Positions 42,685 to 51,623 are shown, numbered from the stretch's first letter. The stretch is 64,000 bases of DNA from Pseudomonas azerbaijanoccidentalis (GCF_019145495.1 NZ_JAHSTU010000001.1:186001-250000), one strand, 5' to 3'. Numbers and translations: made by a program. Notes: generated by a model not told the origin, from the letters alone.

Positions 42685-43761
42685 TCAACGGTGAAACGTA
42701 TACCGATCCTTCCCCGTATGTTTTGACGCATACAACGCCGCATCCGCCTTGATCAGTGCCTGGTTCAACGTGTCGTCCTCCAGTACTTGAGCCAGGCCAA
42801 TGCTGATGGTCACCGGATGCTGGGTTGGTTGTTCGCGTACCACCCGGCACAGCTCACCGGCCAAGGCCTCGACATCTTCCCGGCGCACGCCCGCCAGATA
42901 AATCGCAAATTCCTCGCCGCCCAATCGGGCGTATTCGAAGTGGCCCATTACCGCTTTGATGTTCTGCGCAATGCGTTTGAGCACCTCATCGCCGATGTCG
43001 TGACCGTAGACGTCGTTGACCTTCTTGAAGTTGTCGATATCGATCATCGCCAGGTAGTGGTCAGGCTCTCGCGGAACCGCGTGCAGTTGCTTGTCGGCCT
43101 GTGTCATGAACGAACGGCGGTTGGGGATTTCCGTCAGCGTGTCAATGTACGCCTGGTCCAGCAGCAGTTTGGACATGATGAAATTGTAGAGTTTGGCTTT
43201 ACGCAAAGTCATGAAACTGTAGATGGTCAGCGCGCAAATGAATGTCGAATAACTGAGGGCCATCACACCCTTGAGTTCCTGCGTTTCGATCCCGGTGTCG
43301 TAGAAGGGATTGAGGAATGCCCAAGTGATGATTTGCGCGGCGAAGAACGCCCAGCGACTGAGCGGCAACACCGAGGCGGTAAACAGCGTGGTCGATGCCG
43401 CCAGCAGCATCCAGGCCGGCTGGTGGTCTTCGGGCACACCTTCGATCAACAAGCGCGTGCCTAAGGCGATGGTGAAGACGAACAACAGGTTCAGCTTCTG
43501 GAACTTGCGGGCGCTGCGGATAAACAGCAAAACGACAATCAGGATTGTGAAGACGCCGATAAACACCAGTGAGCGCCACGTGAAGTTCTGGTTACCGATA
43601 AAGCTGAGAATCAGGTCGTAGGCAAACCAGACCGCGATGCTGGCGAGGTAAATCAACACACAGAATGTGTGCAGTCGTTCGAACTCGTGCTGAAGAAATT
43701 CGGCTTTCAACGCGGCTGGCGCGGCTTTTTTCAGGACGTCATCTTCAATGGTTTTGTACAT
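42685..43761 (-). CDS. Membrane diguanylate cyclase (GGDEF)
   Basis: A 358-aa protein with about six hydrophobic segments in residues 32-190 and a C-terminal GGDEF domain (about 203-358). The active-site motif is GGEEF (281-285), in YARLGGEEFAIYLAG; TLTEIPNRRSF and MIDIDNFKKVNDVYGHDIGD are also intact, so it should make c-di-GMP. The residues where an inhibitory I-site RxxD would be read MGHF, so product inhibition is probably absent. It is the last gene of the wecB-nfrB-nfrA-DUF4434 operon (17-bp overlap with the DUF4434 gene), which places a dedicated c-di-GMP source beside the putative c-di-GMP-binding synthase NfrB. Confidence 0.92.
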   Translation of the reverse strand: MYKTIEDDVLKKAAPAALKAEFLQHEFERLHTFCVLIYLASIAVWFAYDLILSFIGNQNFTWRSLVFIGVFTILIVVLLFIRSARKFQKLNLLFVFTIALGTRLLIEGVPEDHQPAWMLLAASTTLFTASVLPLSRWAFFAAQIITWAFLNPFYDTGIETQELKGVMALSYSTFICALTIYSFMTLRKAKLYNFIMSKLLLDQAYIDTLTEIPNRRSFMTQADKQLHAVPREPDHYLAMIDIDNFKKVNDVYGHDIGDEVLKRIAQNIKAVMGHFEYARLGGEEFAIYLAGVRREDVEALAGELCRVVREQPTQHPVTISIGLAQVLEDDTLNQALIKADAALYASKHTGKDRYTFHR

Positions 43762-44623
43762 CGTTGCCCTTGTGCGTGCGTTGGTTATCGAGAATCACCT
43801 TGCCCCAAGGCCGGTAACGCAGGGAAAAAACCGCTGTGGGATGACAGCCTGCCGATGACGTTTGTGGGCTGGCGGGCTCTGCCCGGAAAGGTTGCCCGGT
43901 GGCACTGACCTGGCGGAACGCTTCGTGGACGATGCCGATGGAGCAGGGCAATGCGGCGGTGTAACCGTTGCGCACCAGCAAAGGCAAGCGCCCGGTTCCG
44001 GCGCCATCCTGCCACCAGACCTGAATCCCCGCGTTCGCCAGTTCACCCAACCAGTGGCCGTTCACTTGCGGCGCAAGTTTGCCAGCGCTGAAACCGCTGA
44101 CATGCAGCGGCGCATCGAGTTTACCGGCGAAATCCTTGAGCTGACGCTGCAGGGTTTGCCGGCGATCAGCCGCCAGAAAATGCAGGTCATCCAGTTCCAT
44201 CGGCACATACCAGCCGCTGACGGGCAGCTTCCACGTACTGCGCAACCGCTGCTGTTGCGCCAGCGATTGCCCCAATTGCGCCTGCCAATAACTCGCGAGC
44301 CCGGCACTGTCGAGTTCATCGATGCGTTGATAATAGGCAGGGTCCATGTACAGCCCCATGACCAAATTCAGGCCTTGTTCCTGCGCCAGTTTCAGGCTGT
44401 TGGCCAGCCAGCCACCGGCGCCACCGAAGTCGGAGTCGCCATAAGCGGTCCATTGCACGATGACCGTGTGGGTGCCCTGTCTGACGGTGTCTTGCCAGAC
44501 GTTACGCCATTGCGATTCACTCAAGCTGGCGTCGACGTTCAGCGGCTGATAGAAAATCCGCTCGTCAGCGTGGGCCGCCGCGCTGCTGAGCAATAGGCAC
44601 AGAATCAAAAAGTAACGCCGCAT
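43745..44623 (-). CDS. DUF4434 exported protein, putative glycan-active TIM barrel
   Basis: A 292-aa protein with a signal peptide (MRRYFLILCLLLSSAAAHA). The mature part matches the DUF4434 pattern, a TIM-barrel family related to glycoside hydrolases: IFYQPLNVDASLSESQWRNV, GTHTVIVQWTAYGDSDFGGA, LNLVMGLYMDPAYYQRIDEL and LPVSGWYVPMELDDLHFLAA. Conserved acidic residues in the D-S-D-F-G and ELDD strands would be candidate catalytic residues. Its start overlaps the nfrA stop by one base (TGATG), and it overlaps the diguanylate cyclase by 17 bp. In this operon it may cut, trim or bind the exported polysaccharide in the periplasm (inference). Confidence 0.8.
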   Translation of the reverse strand: MRRYFLILCLLLSSAAAHADERIFYQPLNVDASLSESQWRNVWQDTVRQGTHTVIVQWTAYGDSDFGGAGGWLANSLKLAQEQGLNLVMGLYMDPAYYQRIDELDSAGLASYWQAQLGQSLAQQQRLRSTWKLPVSGWYVPMELDDLHFLAADRRQTLQRQLKDFAGKLDAPLHVSGFSAGKLAPQVNGHWLGELANAGIQVWWQDGAGTGRLPLLVRNGYTAALPCSIGIVHEAFRQVSATGQPFRAEPASPQTSSAGCHPTAVFSLRYRPWGKVILDNQRTHKGNDVQNH

Positions 44624-47600
44624 CAGAAATTCAACTCCACGCCCAACAGCACCCCATTGCCGCCTTCATACAAGTTGCCGCCCAACGACTGCTGATATTC
44701 GGTGCGCACCGACAGGTGAGCGCGATAGGCATTGTAGACGTCGTCATCGAACCACCATTGCCAACGCAGGCCGATACCGGTGCGCAGGTCCTGGCGCCAG
44801 TCATTGCTCGGGTCCTGGCTGGCGAACTCAAGAAAGCCATAAGGCATCAGGGTTTGCGCGCCGTTGAACGGCAGTTTCCAGGTATGCCCTTGCTGGAAGC
44901 GGGACATCCATTGGTGGTCGCCGGCCTTGGTCCACCAGGCTGCGTCGAGATAGAGGAAGCGTTCCTCCCAGTCGCTCTCGTCGACCCGCCAATCGTTGCG
45001 GAATCGCCCCTGATCGAGAAACGAAGCCGTGGCGCGCAGCAGGTAATCGGTGGTGGTGTGGCCGTCCTTGCGGTGATCATCGACCTGATCGGCGAGCTTT
45101 TCCGGGACCAGCATCTGCCCCAGGCTCAAGCCGTGGTTGTCCTGATCGTCGAACTGGCTTTGCTTGTAGATCTCGCCGTAGAAGTTGATGTTCGCCGTGC
45201 CCCAAGGCTTGTAGCGCAGGCCGACACCGGTGCCAAGGGATTCAGCGTAGCTTGAACGACCGACGCCGCCGAGCAACACGCGCCCGTAGACCGACAACGT
45301 ACTGCCGGCGCGACTGGGTTCTTCGCCGAGTGCGTGGTCCCACATTGCAAGCTGCACGTTCTGCGAGCTGGCACGGCGTCGGGAACCGGTGGTGTCGTCA
45401 GGCAGCAGGAAATCGTTGGTCGAGACGCCGGCCGGTGACCAGGTGCTGGCGAGGGTGCGCGTGTCACGGCGCGAAAGCGTTTCGTGGGCGCGGCGCTGGC
45501 GATAACGGCGCGCTTCCAGGCTGCCCTCTGAGTCGTCAGCCGCTACCGGGTTTTGCTCCAGATCGATGACTCGGCGCAGTTCTTTGCGGGCCGAAGCGCT
45601 GTCTTCGATTTCGTCGTAGCGCCAGGCGAGGGTCTCGCCGAGATGATAATCCTCCGGAAAATCCCTGGTTGCGCTTTGCAGATACGGGACGGCGCGGGCG
45701 CGTTCTTCCCGGGTTTCGGCACCGGCCAGGCGCATGCCGTAATCGGCGCGGTAGCGCGGGTTGTCCGGTGCGCGGCGCACGGCTTCGGCCAGCCACGCGG
45801 TGCTTTGCGGCAGGTCGCCAGCCTTTTGCGCGGTCACCGATGCCGCGTAGAAATGCCCGGCATCCGCCGACTGCTGGAGCGCGGAACGCTGGCGTTGCAA
45901 GGCGAGCGCATGATCGCCCCGGGCATCGGCAATGGCTGCGCCCAGCGCCCATTCATTGGCACCCCGCGCGCGGCTTTGCTGCCAGTAGCGCTCAGCGCTG
46001 GAGGCATCGCCGGCGTTGAGGGCGCTGCGGCTGGCGGTGAGTCGAGCGTTGTCGCTCAATTCTCCCGGTGGGATGCTGCGCCAAATCGCAACGGCGCCGG
46101 CTGAATCCCCGGCGGCTTCCAGCGCGTAAGCCAGCGGCAGGCGGCTGTCGCGGTCGCCGAGCTTTTGCGCCTGTTGGTAATACACCACCGCTTCACCGGG
46201 ACGCTGCGGCATGGCGCATCGACCCAGTGCGCGGTAGTCGCCAACGCTTTGCGGGTGATCGCCGATGGCTTGTTGCACCGCCGTGCACTGGCCGTTCTCC
46301 GCCAGTTGCGCAAGCAGTTGGCCGCGCGTCGCGGGGTCGACGCGATGGAGCAGCGAGACCATGCGCTGCTGCTGCGCAGCCGACGGCGTCGATGAGGCAT
46401 ACAAGCCGGCCAGGCGTTGCAGCACGGCGGGGGGCAGCTTGCCGCCGTGGCGATCGTAGGCGCTTTCGAGCAACCGTTGAGTGTGTTCGCGATGGCCAGC
46501 ATTGAGTGACAGATAACTCGCCTGATTGAGCGAATTGAGGCTGCCGGTCTGCTGATAATGCCGCTCCCAAAGCGCCGCGGCTTCGGTATTGCGCCCCGAA
46601 GCCTGGAGCATTTCGGCGCGGCGTTTGACCACCTCGGCGGTTTGCGGCTGGTCGGCAAGGTACGCCAGGACTTTGTCGCTGCGACCTTCGTCCTGCCAGA
46701 CATCCAGCAGACGTTCGCGGCGCCGCGTGTCCCAAGGCTCGGGCAAGCGAGTGCTTTGCAACAGGTCAGTGGCTTGCAAACGCTGCGCAAGGATCAGCCA
46801 GGCCTGGGGATCGTCCTCGGGTTGGCAGCCTTTCAATTGAATGAGCGCCGCTTGTGGGTCCTGGCGCGAAAGCCATTCGGCCGTTTCCAGGCACGGGCGC
46901 TGCAGTTCTGCGCTCAAGCGTTGCACGGTGGCGCTGTCGCCGGTCTGTCGCGCCAGTTCCCACAAACGCTGGCGCTGCGCCGGGTCGGCCAGGTCGGCGG
47001 CTGGCAGCGATTGCATCCAGCGCTGCGCCTGCTGGATGTGGCCCATGGCAATCGCCCGGTCGACCATGGCCAGCCGAGCCTTGCGCGCGGCTTCCGGCGT
47101 GGGCGCTTGTTGCAACAGTTGCTGCAACGGCTGTTCGTCGAGGCGTTGTACGTAAGCGTTGGCCAGCCGCTGCCAACCTTGTGCATCCAGTTGCTTGTTC
47201 GCGGCCAACGGCGCCAGTTCCTTGATGGTGTCGTCCCAGTTGCGCAACTGCTCCGACCAGTTGGCCTTGGCCAGTTGCAGGATTCGTCGATCACCTTTGG
47301 GCGCCAGTTGCGCCAACCAGTCGTGCGCCCGTGCCGCACCGCCGAACTTGGCCAGGCTCAGGCTGTAGGCCTGCCACAGGCGAATGCGCTGGTTCAGGTT
47401 GCTGCTGGCTATCCACTGTTCGACCTGTTCGCTGCCCGGCGGATCCTGTTCGATCCAGGTCAGGCGCAGATTGAGCAGGGCGTCGCTGTTTTGCGGGTTG
47501 TCGGGCAGCGCCTGCACCGCGTCCTTGTAGCGTCGCTGTTTGGCCAGCGCCTGCACCAGCAAGGCTCGCGCTTCATCGTTTTTCGGCACTTTGCCAAGCA

Positions 47601-47787
47601 GGTGACGCATCAGGCGTTCAACTTCGGCCCAGTTACCTTTTTTCGCCTCGCGATAGCTGCGGTCCATGTAGGGGAAACTGCGGAACTGCTCAAATTCGGT
47701 CAACGGCTCGGCCTGCACCCACACAGGGGAACTCAGGCACAGCAACAGGCTGCCGACGAGAAAGCGTTGACGATTGCCGGAACTCAT
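44623..47787 (-). CDS. nfrA: NfrA-like outer-membrane polysaccharide export protein
   Basis: A 1054-aa protein: signal peptide (MSSGNRQRFLVGSLLLCLSS then PVWVQA), an N-terminal solenoid of TPR-like helices (EVERLMRHLLGKVPKNDEAR and many similar repeats to about residue 740) and a C-terminal beta-barrel domain of the NfrA_C type (about 800-1054) ending in the aromatic terminal residue expected of outer-membrane proteins (LLGVELNF). E. coli NfrA is the outer-membrane receptor/export partner for phage N4 together with NfrB; its layout resembles BcsC and PgaA. In this operon it is expected to export the polymer made by NfrB. It overlaps nfrB (ATGA) and the DUF4434 gene. Confidence 0.87.
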   Translation of the reverse strand: MSSGNRQRFLVGSLLLCLSSPVWVQAEPLTEFEQFRSFPYMDRSYREAKKGNWAEVERLMRHLLGKVPKNDEARALLVQALAKQRRYKDAVQALPDNPQNSDALLNLRLTWIEQDPPGSEQVEQWIASSNLNQRIRLWQAYSLSLAKFGGAARAHDWLAQLAPKGDRRILQLAKANWSEQLRNWDDTIKELAPLAANKQLDAQGWQRLANAYVQRLDEQPLQQLLQQAPTPEAARKARLAMVDRAIAMGHIQQAQRWMQSLPAADLADPAQRQRLWELARQTGDSATVQRLSAELQRPCLETAEWLSRQDPQAALIQLKGCQPEDDPQAWLILAQRLQATDLLQSTRLPEPWDTRRRERLLDVWQDEGRSDKVLAYLADQPQTAEVVKRRAEMLQASGRNTEAAALWERHYQQTGSLNSLNQASYLSLNAGHREHTQRLLESAYDRHGGKLPPAVLQRLAGLYASSTPSAAQQQRMVSLLHRVDPATRGQLLAQLAENGQCTAVQQAIGDHPQSVGDYRALGRCAMPQRPGEAVVYYQQAQKLGDRDSRLPLAYALEAAGDSAGAVAIWRSIPPGELSDNARLTASRSALNAGDASSAERYWQQSRARGANEWALGAAIADARGDHALALQRQRSALQQSADAGHFYAASVTAQKAGDLPQSTAWLAEAVRRAPDNPRYRADYGMRLAGAETREERARAVPYLQSATRDFPEDYHLGETLAWRYDEIEDSASARKELRRVIDLEQNPVAADDSEGSLEARRYRQRRAHETLSRRDTRTLASTWSPAGVSTNDFLLPDDTTGSRRRASSQNVQLAMWDHALGEEPSRAGSTLSVYGRVLLGGVGRSSYAESLGTGVGLRYKPWGTANINFYGEIYKQSQFDDQDNHGLSLGQMLVPEKLADQVDDHRKDGHTTTDYLLRATASFLDQGRFRNDWRVDESDWEERFLYLDAAWWTKAGDHQWMSRFQQGHTWKLPFNGAQTLMPYGFLEFASQDPSNDWRQDLRTGIGLRWQWWFDDDVYNAYRAHLSVRTEYQQSLGGNLYEGGNGVLLGVELNF

Positions 47788-49958
47788 TCGACCTCCCTGG
47801 CAATGGCGAAAGCGGCCTGCTGTTCGGCGGCCTGATCTTCCAGCGCCTGTTCGAGCACTTGTTGGGTAATGATGCCGCGCGAAATCAGGTGTTCGCCCAG
47901 CGACATGCGCTCGGCATCGAAGTCGATCAATGCCTGATTGAACAGCGACGGCGGGACCATGCCGCGCACTTGCAGCAAATTGCCCAGCAGCACTTGATGA
48001 TGGCTGACGCGTTCAAGCAAATCCTCATCGTCCTGATGCTGCTCAAGCACTTCGAGCATGTGGTGCACATCGGCACTTTGCCGAGGGCTTGGATACCAAT
48101 AGCGGATCCCCAATGTCACTCGCCCCTGAGGAGCAAGGCGACACCGCACCGGGCGTTTCAATTGACGGCTGATGGCCCCTAGCGACACTTGGCTGACCGG
48201 GCCTTCGGAGGCCAGCACCAGGGTTGAGCCTTCTTCGGCGGCGGGGAGCACGCCATAGTGCGTGGCGACCTTGCGCGGCACTGCGTCGATCAGGCGTTTG
48301 TCGAGCTTGAACGGGTTGAGCGGCGCCCATTCCATGTCCAGTTGTTCGGCCAGGGTTTGCACCAGTTGAGTGGTGTCGATGTGACCGCGCAGCAACAGCT
48401 CATGGCCGAGACGCCGGCGCACCGGGTTGGTGATGGCGGCGTCCAGTTGTTCTTCGCTGAGCAGGCCTTTTTCCACCAGGCGATGCCCCAGCGGTGTGCG
48501 TTTGGCTTGGGTCAGTGCCGGAAATTCGTGGGTGGTCTTGTCCCACGCCACGCGGCGCGAGTCGCCCATTTCCATGACTTGCCGCAAGGCCCGCAGATTG
48601 GCGAAGAAATTGACGAAATTGCTCCACATCATCCGTGGCGCCGACAGCATGCCCTCGACGATTCCGTAATAACGGGTGACGAACCAGCCGCGCTGAAACA
48701 GCCGGTTGAGCAGCATCAGACCGTTGAGCCAAAGCAGCGTGGTGAGCAGGGTGCTGTCGGTAAGGATCGACGGATAACGCCAGGCGTCGGGGGAAATAAC
48801 CGTCACCAGCCACATCGCCAGCAATACCAGTAACAGCAGGTTGACCAGGAAACTCAGCAGATAGGCAATCAGCCCGCGACGATCACGCCACAGGAAATAA
48901 TTAAGCAGGCCCGTGGGGCTCCAGCCGAGGTTCTTGGTGCCCTGGAACACGATGCCGACGATCCAGCGCGATTTCTGCCGGATCGCGTGCTGCAAGTCCC
49001 GAGGAAAATGTTCGCGCACGCAGATCACCTGGGAAAATGCGCGGTTCATGCCGAACACCCAAGGCTGCTGGAGTGCCAGTTTCGGGTCGCTTACCGAGTA
49101 GCGGGCGAAGATGCATTTCATGCCTTTCTGTTTGAGGCGGAAACCGATGTCGTAGTCTTCGGTGAGGCTCTGCACATCGAAGGCAATGCCGTCGCCGTCT
49201 TCAAGCAACGCACTCACGGCTTTGCGACTGAAACAGGTGCCAACCCCGGCGCTGGGTACCTGGCCGGTCAACGCCTCGCGAACGATCACGTCCTTGCCAT
49301 GGTTTTCAGCGAACTCGTCAACGTAGTGACCGGCGGTGAAACCTTTCCATTCCGGGGCGTAGGGGTAGACCGGAATCTGGATCAGGTCTTTGTTGGGCAG
49401 CAGGTAGTTGAAGAGGCGCAGTTCCATCGGCGAAATCACGTCTTCGGCATCGTGCAGGATGAAACCGGCAAACTGGATTTTCGCCTCGCTTTCAAAACGC
49501 AGGATGGCATCGATGATGTTGTTCAGGCAGTCGGCCTTGCTGGTGGGGCCGGGGCGGGCGCAGATGACTTTGTGCACATTGGGGTAGTGCAGGCAAACCG
49601 CGTCGACATCGGCCTGGGTCTCAGCGTCGTTGGGGTAGGTGCCGACGAAAATCTGGTAGTTCTCGTAATCGATGGTCGAGGCTGCGAGGCGCGCCATTTC
49701 ACCGACCACGCCGACTTCGTTCCACGCCGGCACCATGATCGCCAACGGTTTTTCGCCGATGGTGTACAGGCGTTGCTCGTCGGCACGCTTGAATTTTTCA
49801 TAGTAGCGCCAGCGGCGAATCAGCTTGCGGGTCCAGTACACGAGGTCGATGAACAAGTCATCGAGCCCCAGCACGAACATCAACAGGGCGAGGATAATGG
49901 CGAAATATTTAAGGCCGAAGAGCACATAGGCGAAGAAGTCGACCAGGCCAAGACTCAT
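47784..49958 (-). CDS. nfrB: NfrB-like membrane glycosyltransferase with MshEN-type c-di-GMP-binding repeats
   Basis: A 724-aa inner-membrane GT2 polymer synthase. Membrane segments at about 10-33, 362-390 and 405-425 surround the catalytic domain, with the acidic motifs HDAED (169-173) and LTEDYD (265-270) and the QxxRW-type QKSRW (328-332). The C-terminal region has LG-G-L repeats like MshEN: LGHRLVEKGLLSEEQLDAAI (L490) and RLGHELLLRGHIDTTQLVQT (L517), spaced 27 residues, then a second pair, LGNLLQVRGMVPPSLFNQAL (L658) and LGEHLISRGIITQQVLEQAL (L687), spaced 29 as in canonical MshEN. E. coli NfrB is a c-di-GMP-activated ManNAc-polymer synthase. It overlaps wecB and nfrA by 4 bp each. Confidence 0.9.
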   Translation of the reverse strand: MSLGLVDFFAYVLFGLKYFAIILALLMFVLGLDDLFIDLVYWTRKLIRRWRYYEKFKRADEQRLYTIGEKPLAIMVPAWNEVGVVGEMARLAASTIDYENYQIFVGTYPNDAETQADVDAVCLHYPNVHKVICARPGPTSKADCLNNIIDAILRFESEAKIQFAGFILHDAEDVISPMELRLFNYLLPNKDLIQIPVYPYAPEWKGFTAGHYVDEFAENHGKDVIVREALTGQVPSAGVGTCFSRKAVSALLEDGDGIAFDVQSLTEDYDIGFRLKQKGMKCIFARYSVSDPKLALQQPWVFGMNRAFSQVICVREHFPRDLQHAIRQKSRWIVGIVFQGTKNLGWSPTGLLNYFLWRDRRGLIAYLLSFLVNLLLLVLLAMWLVTVISPDAWRYPSILTDSTLLTTLLWLNGLMLLNRLFQRGWFVTRYYGIVEGMLSAPRMMWSNFVNFFANLRALRQVMEMGDSRRVAWDKTTHEFPALTQAKRTPLGHRLVEKGLLSEEQLDAAITNPVRRRLGHELLLRGHIDTTQLVQTLAEQLDMEWAPLNPFKLDKRLIDAVPRKVATHYGVLPAAEEGSTLVLASEGPVSQVSLGAISRQLKRPVRCRLAPQGRVTLGIRYWYPSPRQSADVHHMLEVLEQHQDDEDLLERVSHHQVLLGNLLQVRGMVPPSLFNQALIDFDAERMSLGEHLISRGIITQQVLEQALEDQAAEQQAAFAIAREVE

Positions 49959-51109
49959 GCCCTTTTACCCGCCGCCTCGCGGTGCTTGAGCCAAACGCCG
50001 AGGCGATTGGCGATCCGCTCGCTGGCATGGCCGTCGCCGAACGGGCAGTGCACGCGGCTCATGCGCTCGAAGGTGGACGGGTCGTCGAGCAACAGGCTGG
50101 CTTCCTTGACGATGCGATCGGTATCGGTGCCCACCAGCAACACGGTCCCGCCTTCGAGCACTGAAGGCCGCTCGGTGACATCGCGCAACACCAGCACCGG
50201 TTTGCCGATCGCCGGTGCCTCCTCCTGGATACCGCCGGAATCCGTCAGGATAAAATGCGCGCGGCCCATCAGCCAGACGAAATGCTGATAGTCCTGCGGT
50301 GCGATCAGGTAGATGTTGGGTTTGTTTGACAGCACGCTGTAGACCGCTATTTGCACTTGCGGATTGAGGTGCACCGGATAGACGAATTGCACATCCGGGT
50401 AACGCTCGGCGAGGGTGGCCAAGGCCAGGCAGATGTTGCGAAAGCCACCGCCGAAGTTCTCCCGGCGATGACCCGTGATCAGCACCATGCGCCGGTCTTC
50501 GTCCAGTACCGCCAGCGGTGAATCCGCAGCGGGATGCCACTGGGTCGCCTGTTGGTGATTGCGCATCCACACCAGGGCATCAATCACTGTGTTGCCGGTG
50601 ACTTCGATATTGGCCTTGGGCACACCTTCGTGCAGCAGATTGTCTTCGTTCTTCTGGGTGGGCGCGAAATGCAGGTCGGCGATCACCCCGGTCAGGTGCC
50701 GGTTGGCTTCTTCGGGCCACGGTGCACGCAAGTTGCCGGTACGCAATCCGGCCTCGACATGGCCGATGGGCAACTGCCGGTTGAACGCGGCGAGGGCGGC
50801 GATGAAGCTGGTGGTGGTATCGCCATGGACCAATACGATATCCGGCTTCACTCGCTCATAGGCTGAGTCCAGGTGTTCCAGCAGTTGTTCCGACAGGCCA
50901 TTGAGGGTCTGCCCCTGCGTCATCACTTGAAGGTCTTCATCGACCGCCAACTCGAACGAATCAAGAACCTGCTTAAGCATCTCCCGGTGCTGGCCAGTAG
51001 AGCAGATGTTCAGTTCGATACCCGGCCATTGACGCAAGACGCGTGCAAGAGGGGCCATCTTGATGGCTTCCGGTCGTGTGCCGAACACCATCATGACTTT
51101 GAAGGACAT
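49955..51109 (-). CDS. wecB: UDP-N-acetylglucosamine 2-epimerase
   Basis: A 384-aa non-hydrolysing epimerase that makes UDP-ManNAc from UDP-GlcNAc. Motifs: MMVFGTRPEAIKMAPLARVL (N-terminal), VLVHGDTTTSFIAALAAFNR, VEAGLRTGNLRAPWPEEANR and LTDSGGIQEEAPAIGKPVLV, with ITGHRRENFGGGF. Start ATG 51109 has GGGAGGAAGC upstream; an earlier in-frame ATG at 51208 lacks support. It is the first gene of the polysaccharide operon, immediately followed by nfrB (ATGA overlap). UDP-ManNAc is the proposed donor for NfrB in E. coli, so a local copy supplies the substrate. Confidence 0.94.
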   Translation of the reverse strand: MSFKVMMVFGTRPEAIKMAPLARVLRQWPGIELNICSTGQHREMLKQVLDSFELAVDEDLQVMTQGQTLNGLSEQLLEHLDSAYERVKPDIVLVHGDTTTSFIAALAAFNRQLPIGHVEAGLRTGNLRAPWPEEANRHLTGVIADLHFAPTQKNEDNLLHEGVPKANIEVTGNTVIDALVWMRNHQQATQWHPAADSPLAVLDEDRRMVLITGHRRENFGGGFRNICLALATLAERYPDVQFVYPVHLNPQVQIAVYSVLSNKPNIYLIAPQDYQHFVWLMGRAHFILTDSGGIQEEAPAIGKPVLVLRDVTERPSVLEGGTVLLVGTDTDRIVKEASLLLDDPSTFERMSRVHCPFGDGHASERIANRLGVWLKHREAAGKRA

Positions 51110-51237
51110 CGCTTCCTCCCGGGACAACTCACGCTGACCACGTGGCAGTTGTAAAGATTGTTTATCACTTGGGTATTGAATAAAGCAGCCGGATGGGGGG
51201 TTGTCCAATGCCGTTGCTCAAGGGGCAACGCGATCCT

Positions 51238-51368
51238 TGTAGCAGCTGCCGAAGGCTGCGTACGGCTGCGCAGCAGCCGCGAAATCATGCTCCGCGATTC
51301 ATCAGGACGGTCAGGTTCAATGTTTACGACTGCTGCGCAGCCGTACGCAGCCTTCGGCAGCTGCTACA
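51238..51368. repeat. Long perfect inverted repeat (39-bp arms), REP-like doublet
   Basis: TGTAGCAGCTGCCGAAGGCT and GCGTACGGCTGCGCAGCAG (51238-51276) are exactly repeated inverted at 51330-51368, with 53 bp between. The outer half is a GTAGCAGCTGCCGAAGGC variant of the main REP family; the inner half (GTACGGCTGCGCAGCAG) is not found in the other copies. Located upstream of both the wecB and the divergent ABC-transporter operons. Confidence 0.93.
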
Positions 51369-51541
51369 GAGGTGCACCGTTTTCGGTCAAGAAGCCCCAG
51401 TTGTGAACTTGATACCCGCTGCCTGTAGCCAACGGTAGCGGGTTATTGCCTGTGCGTCTGGTAACGAATTTTACAGCGCTGTTGCGCATCCTCCTGATTC
51501 AAAACACTTTTCAATCCCCCCTACATTCCTTCCGCATCCTG

Positions 51542-51600
51542 TGGCACACTTTCTGCTGTCTATTCCGTTGTTACATACCATGTTCCGGTATAGCGGAATA
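51542..51600 (+). promoter_or_regulatory. Sigma-54-type promoter and inverted-repeat operator for the ABC operon
   Basis: TGGCACACTTTCTGCT (51542-51557) has GG and GC exactly 10 bases apart, the sigma-54 -24/-12 spacing, and matches TGGCAC at the -24 side. Downstream, TATTCCG (51561-51567) and CGGAATA (51594-51600) are mirror images, and TTCCG-N6-CGGAA (51583-51598) is an inner inverted repeat that could bind the IclR protein encoded at 55198. The predicted transcript would start near 51568, 55 bp before the ATG at 51624. Confidence 0.55.
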
Positions 51601-51623
51601 AACATCACCCTGGAGTGCTTGCC

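Noticed and set aside
51158..51438. Frames through the 51238-51368 palindrome
   Set aside because: They consist mostly of the inverted repeat and have no homologous features.
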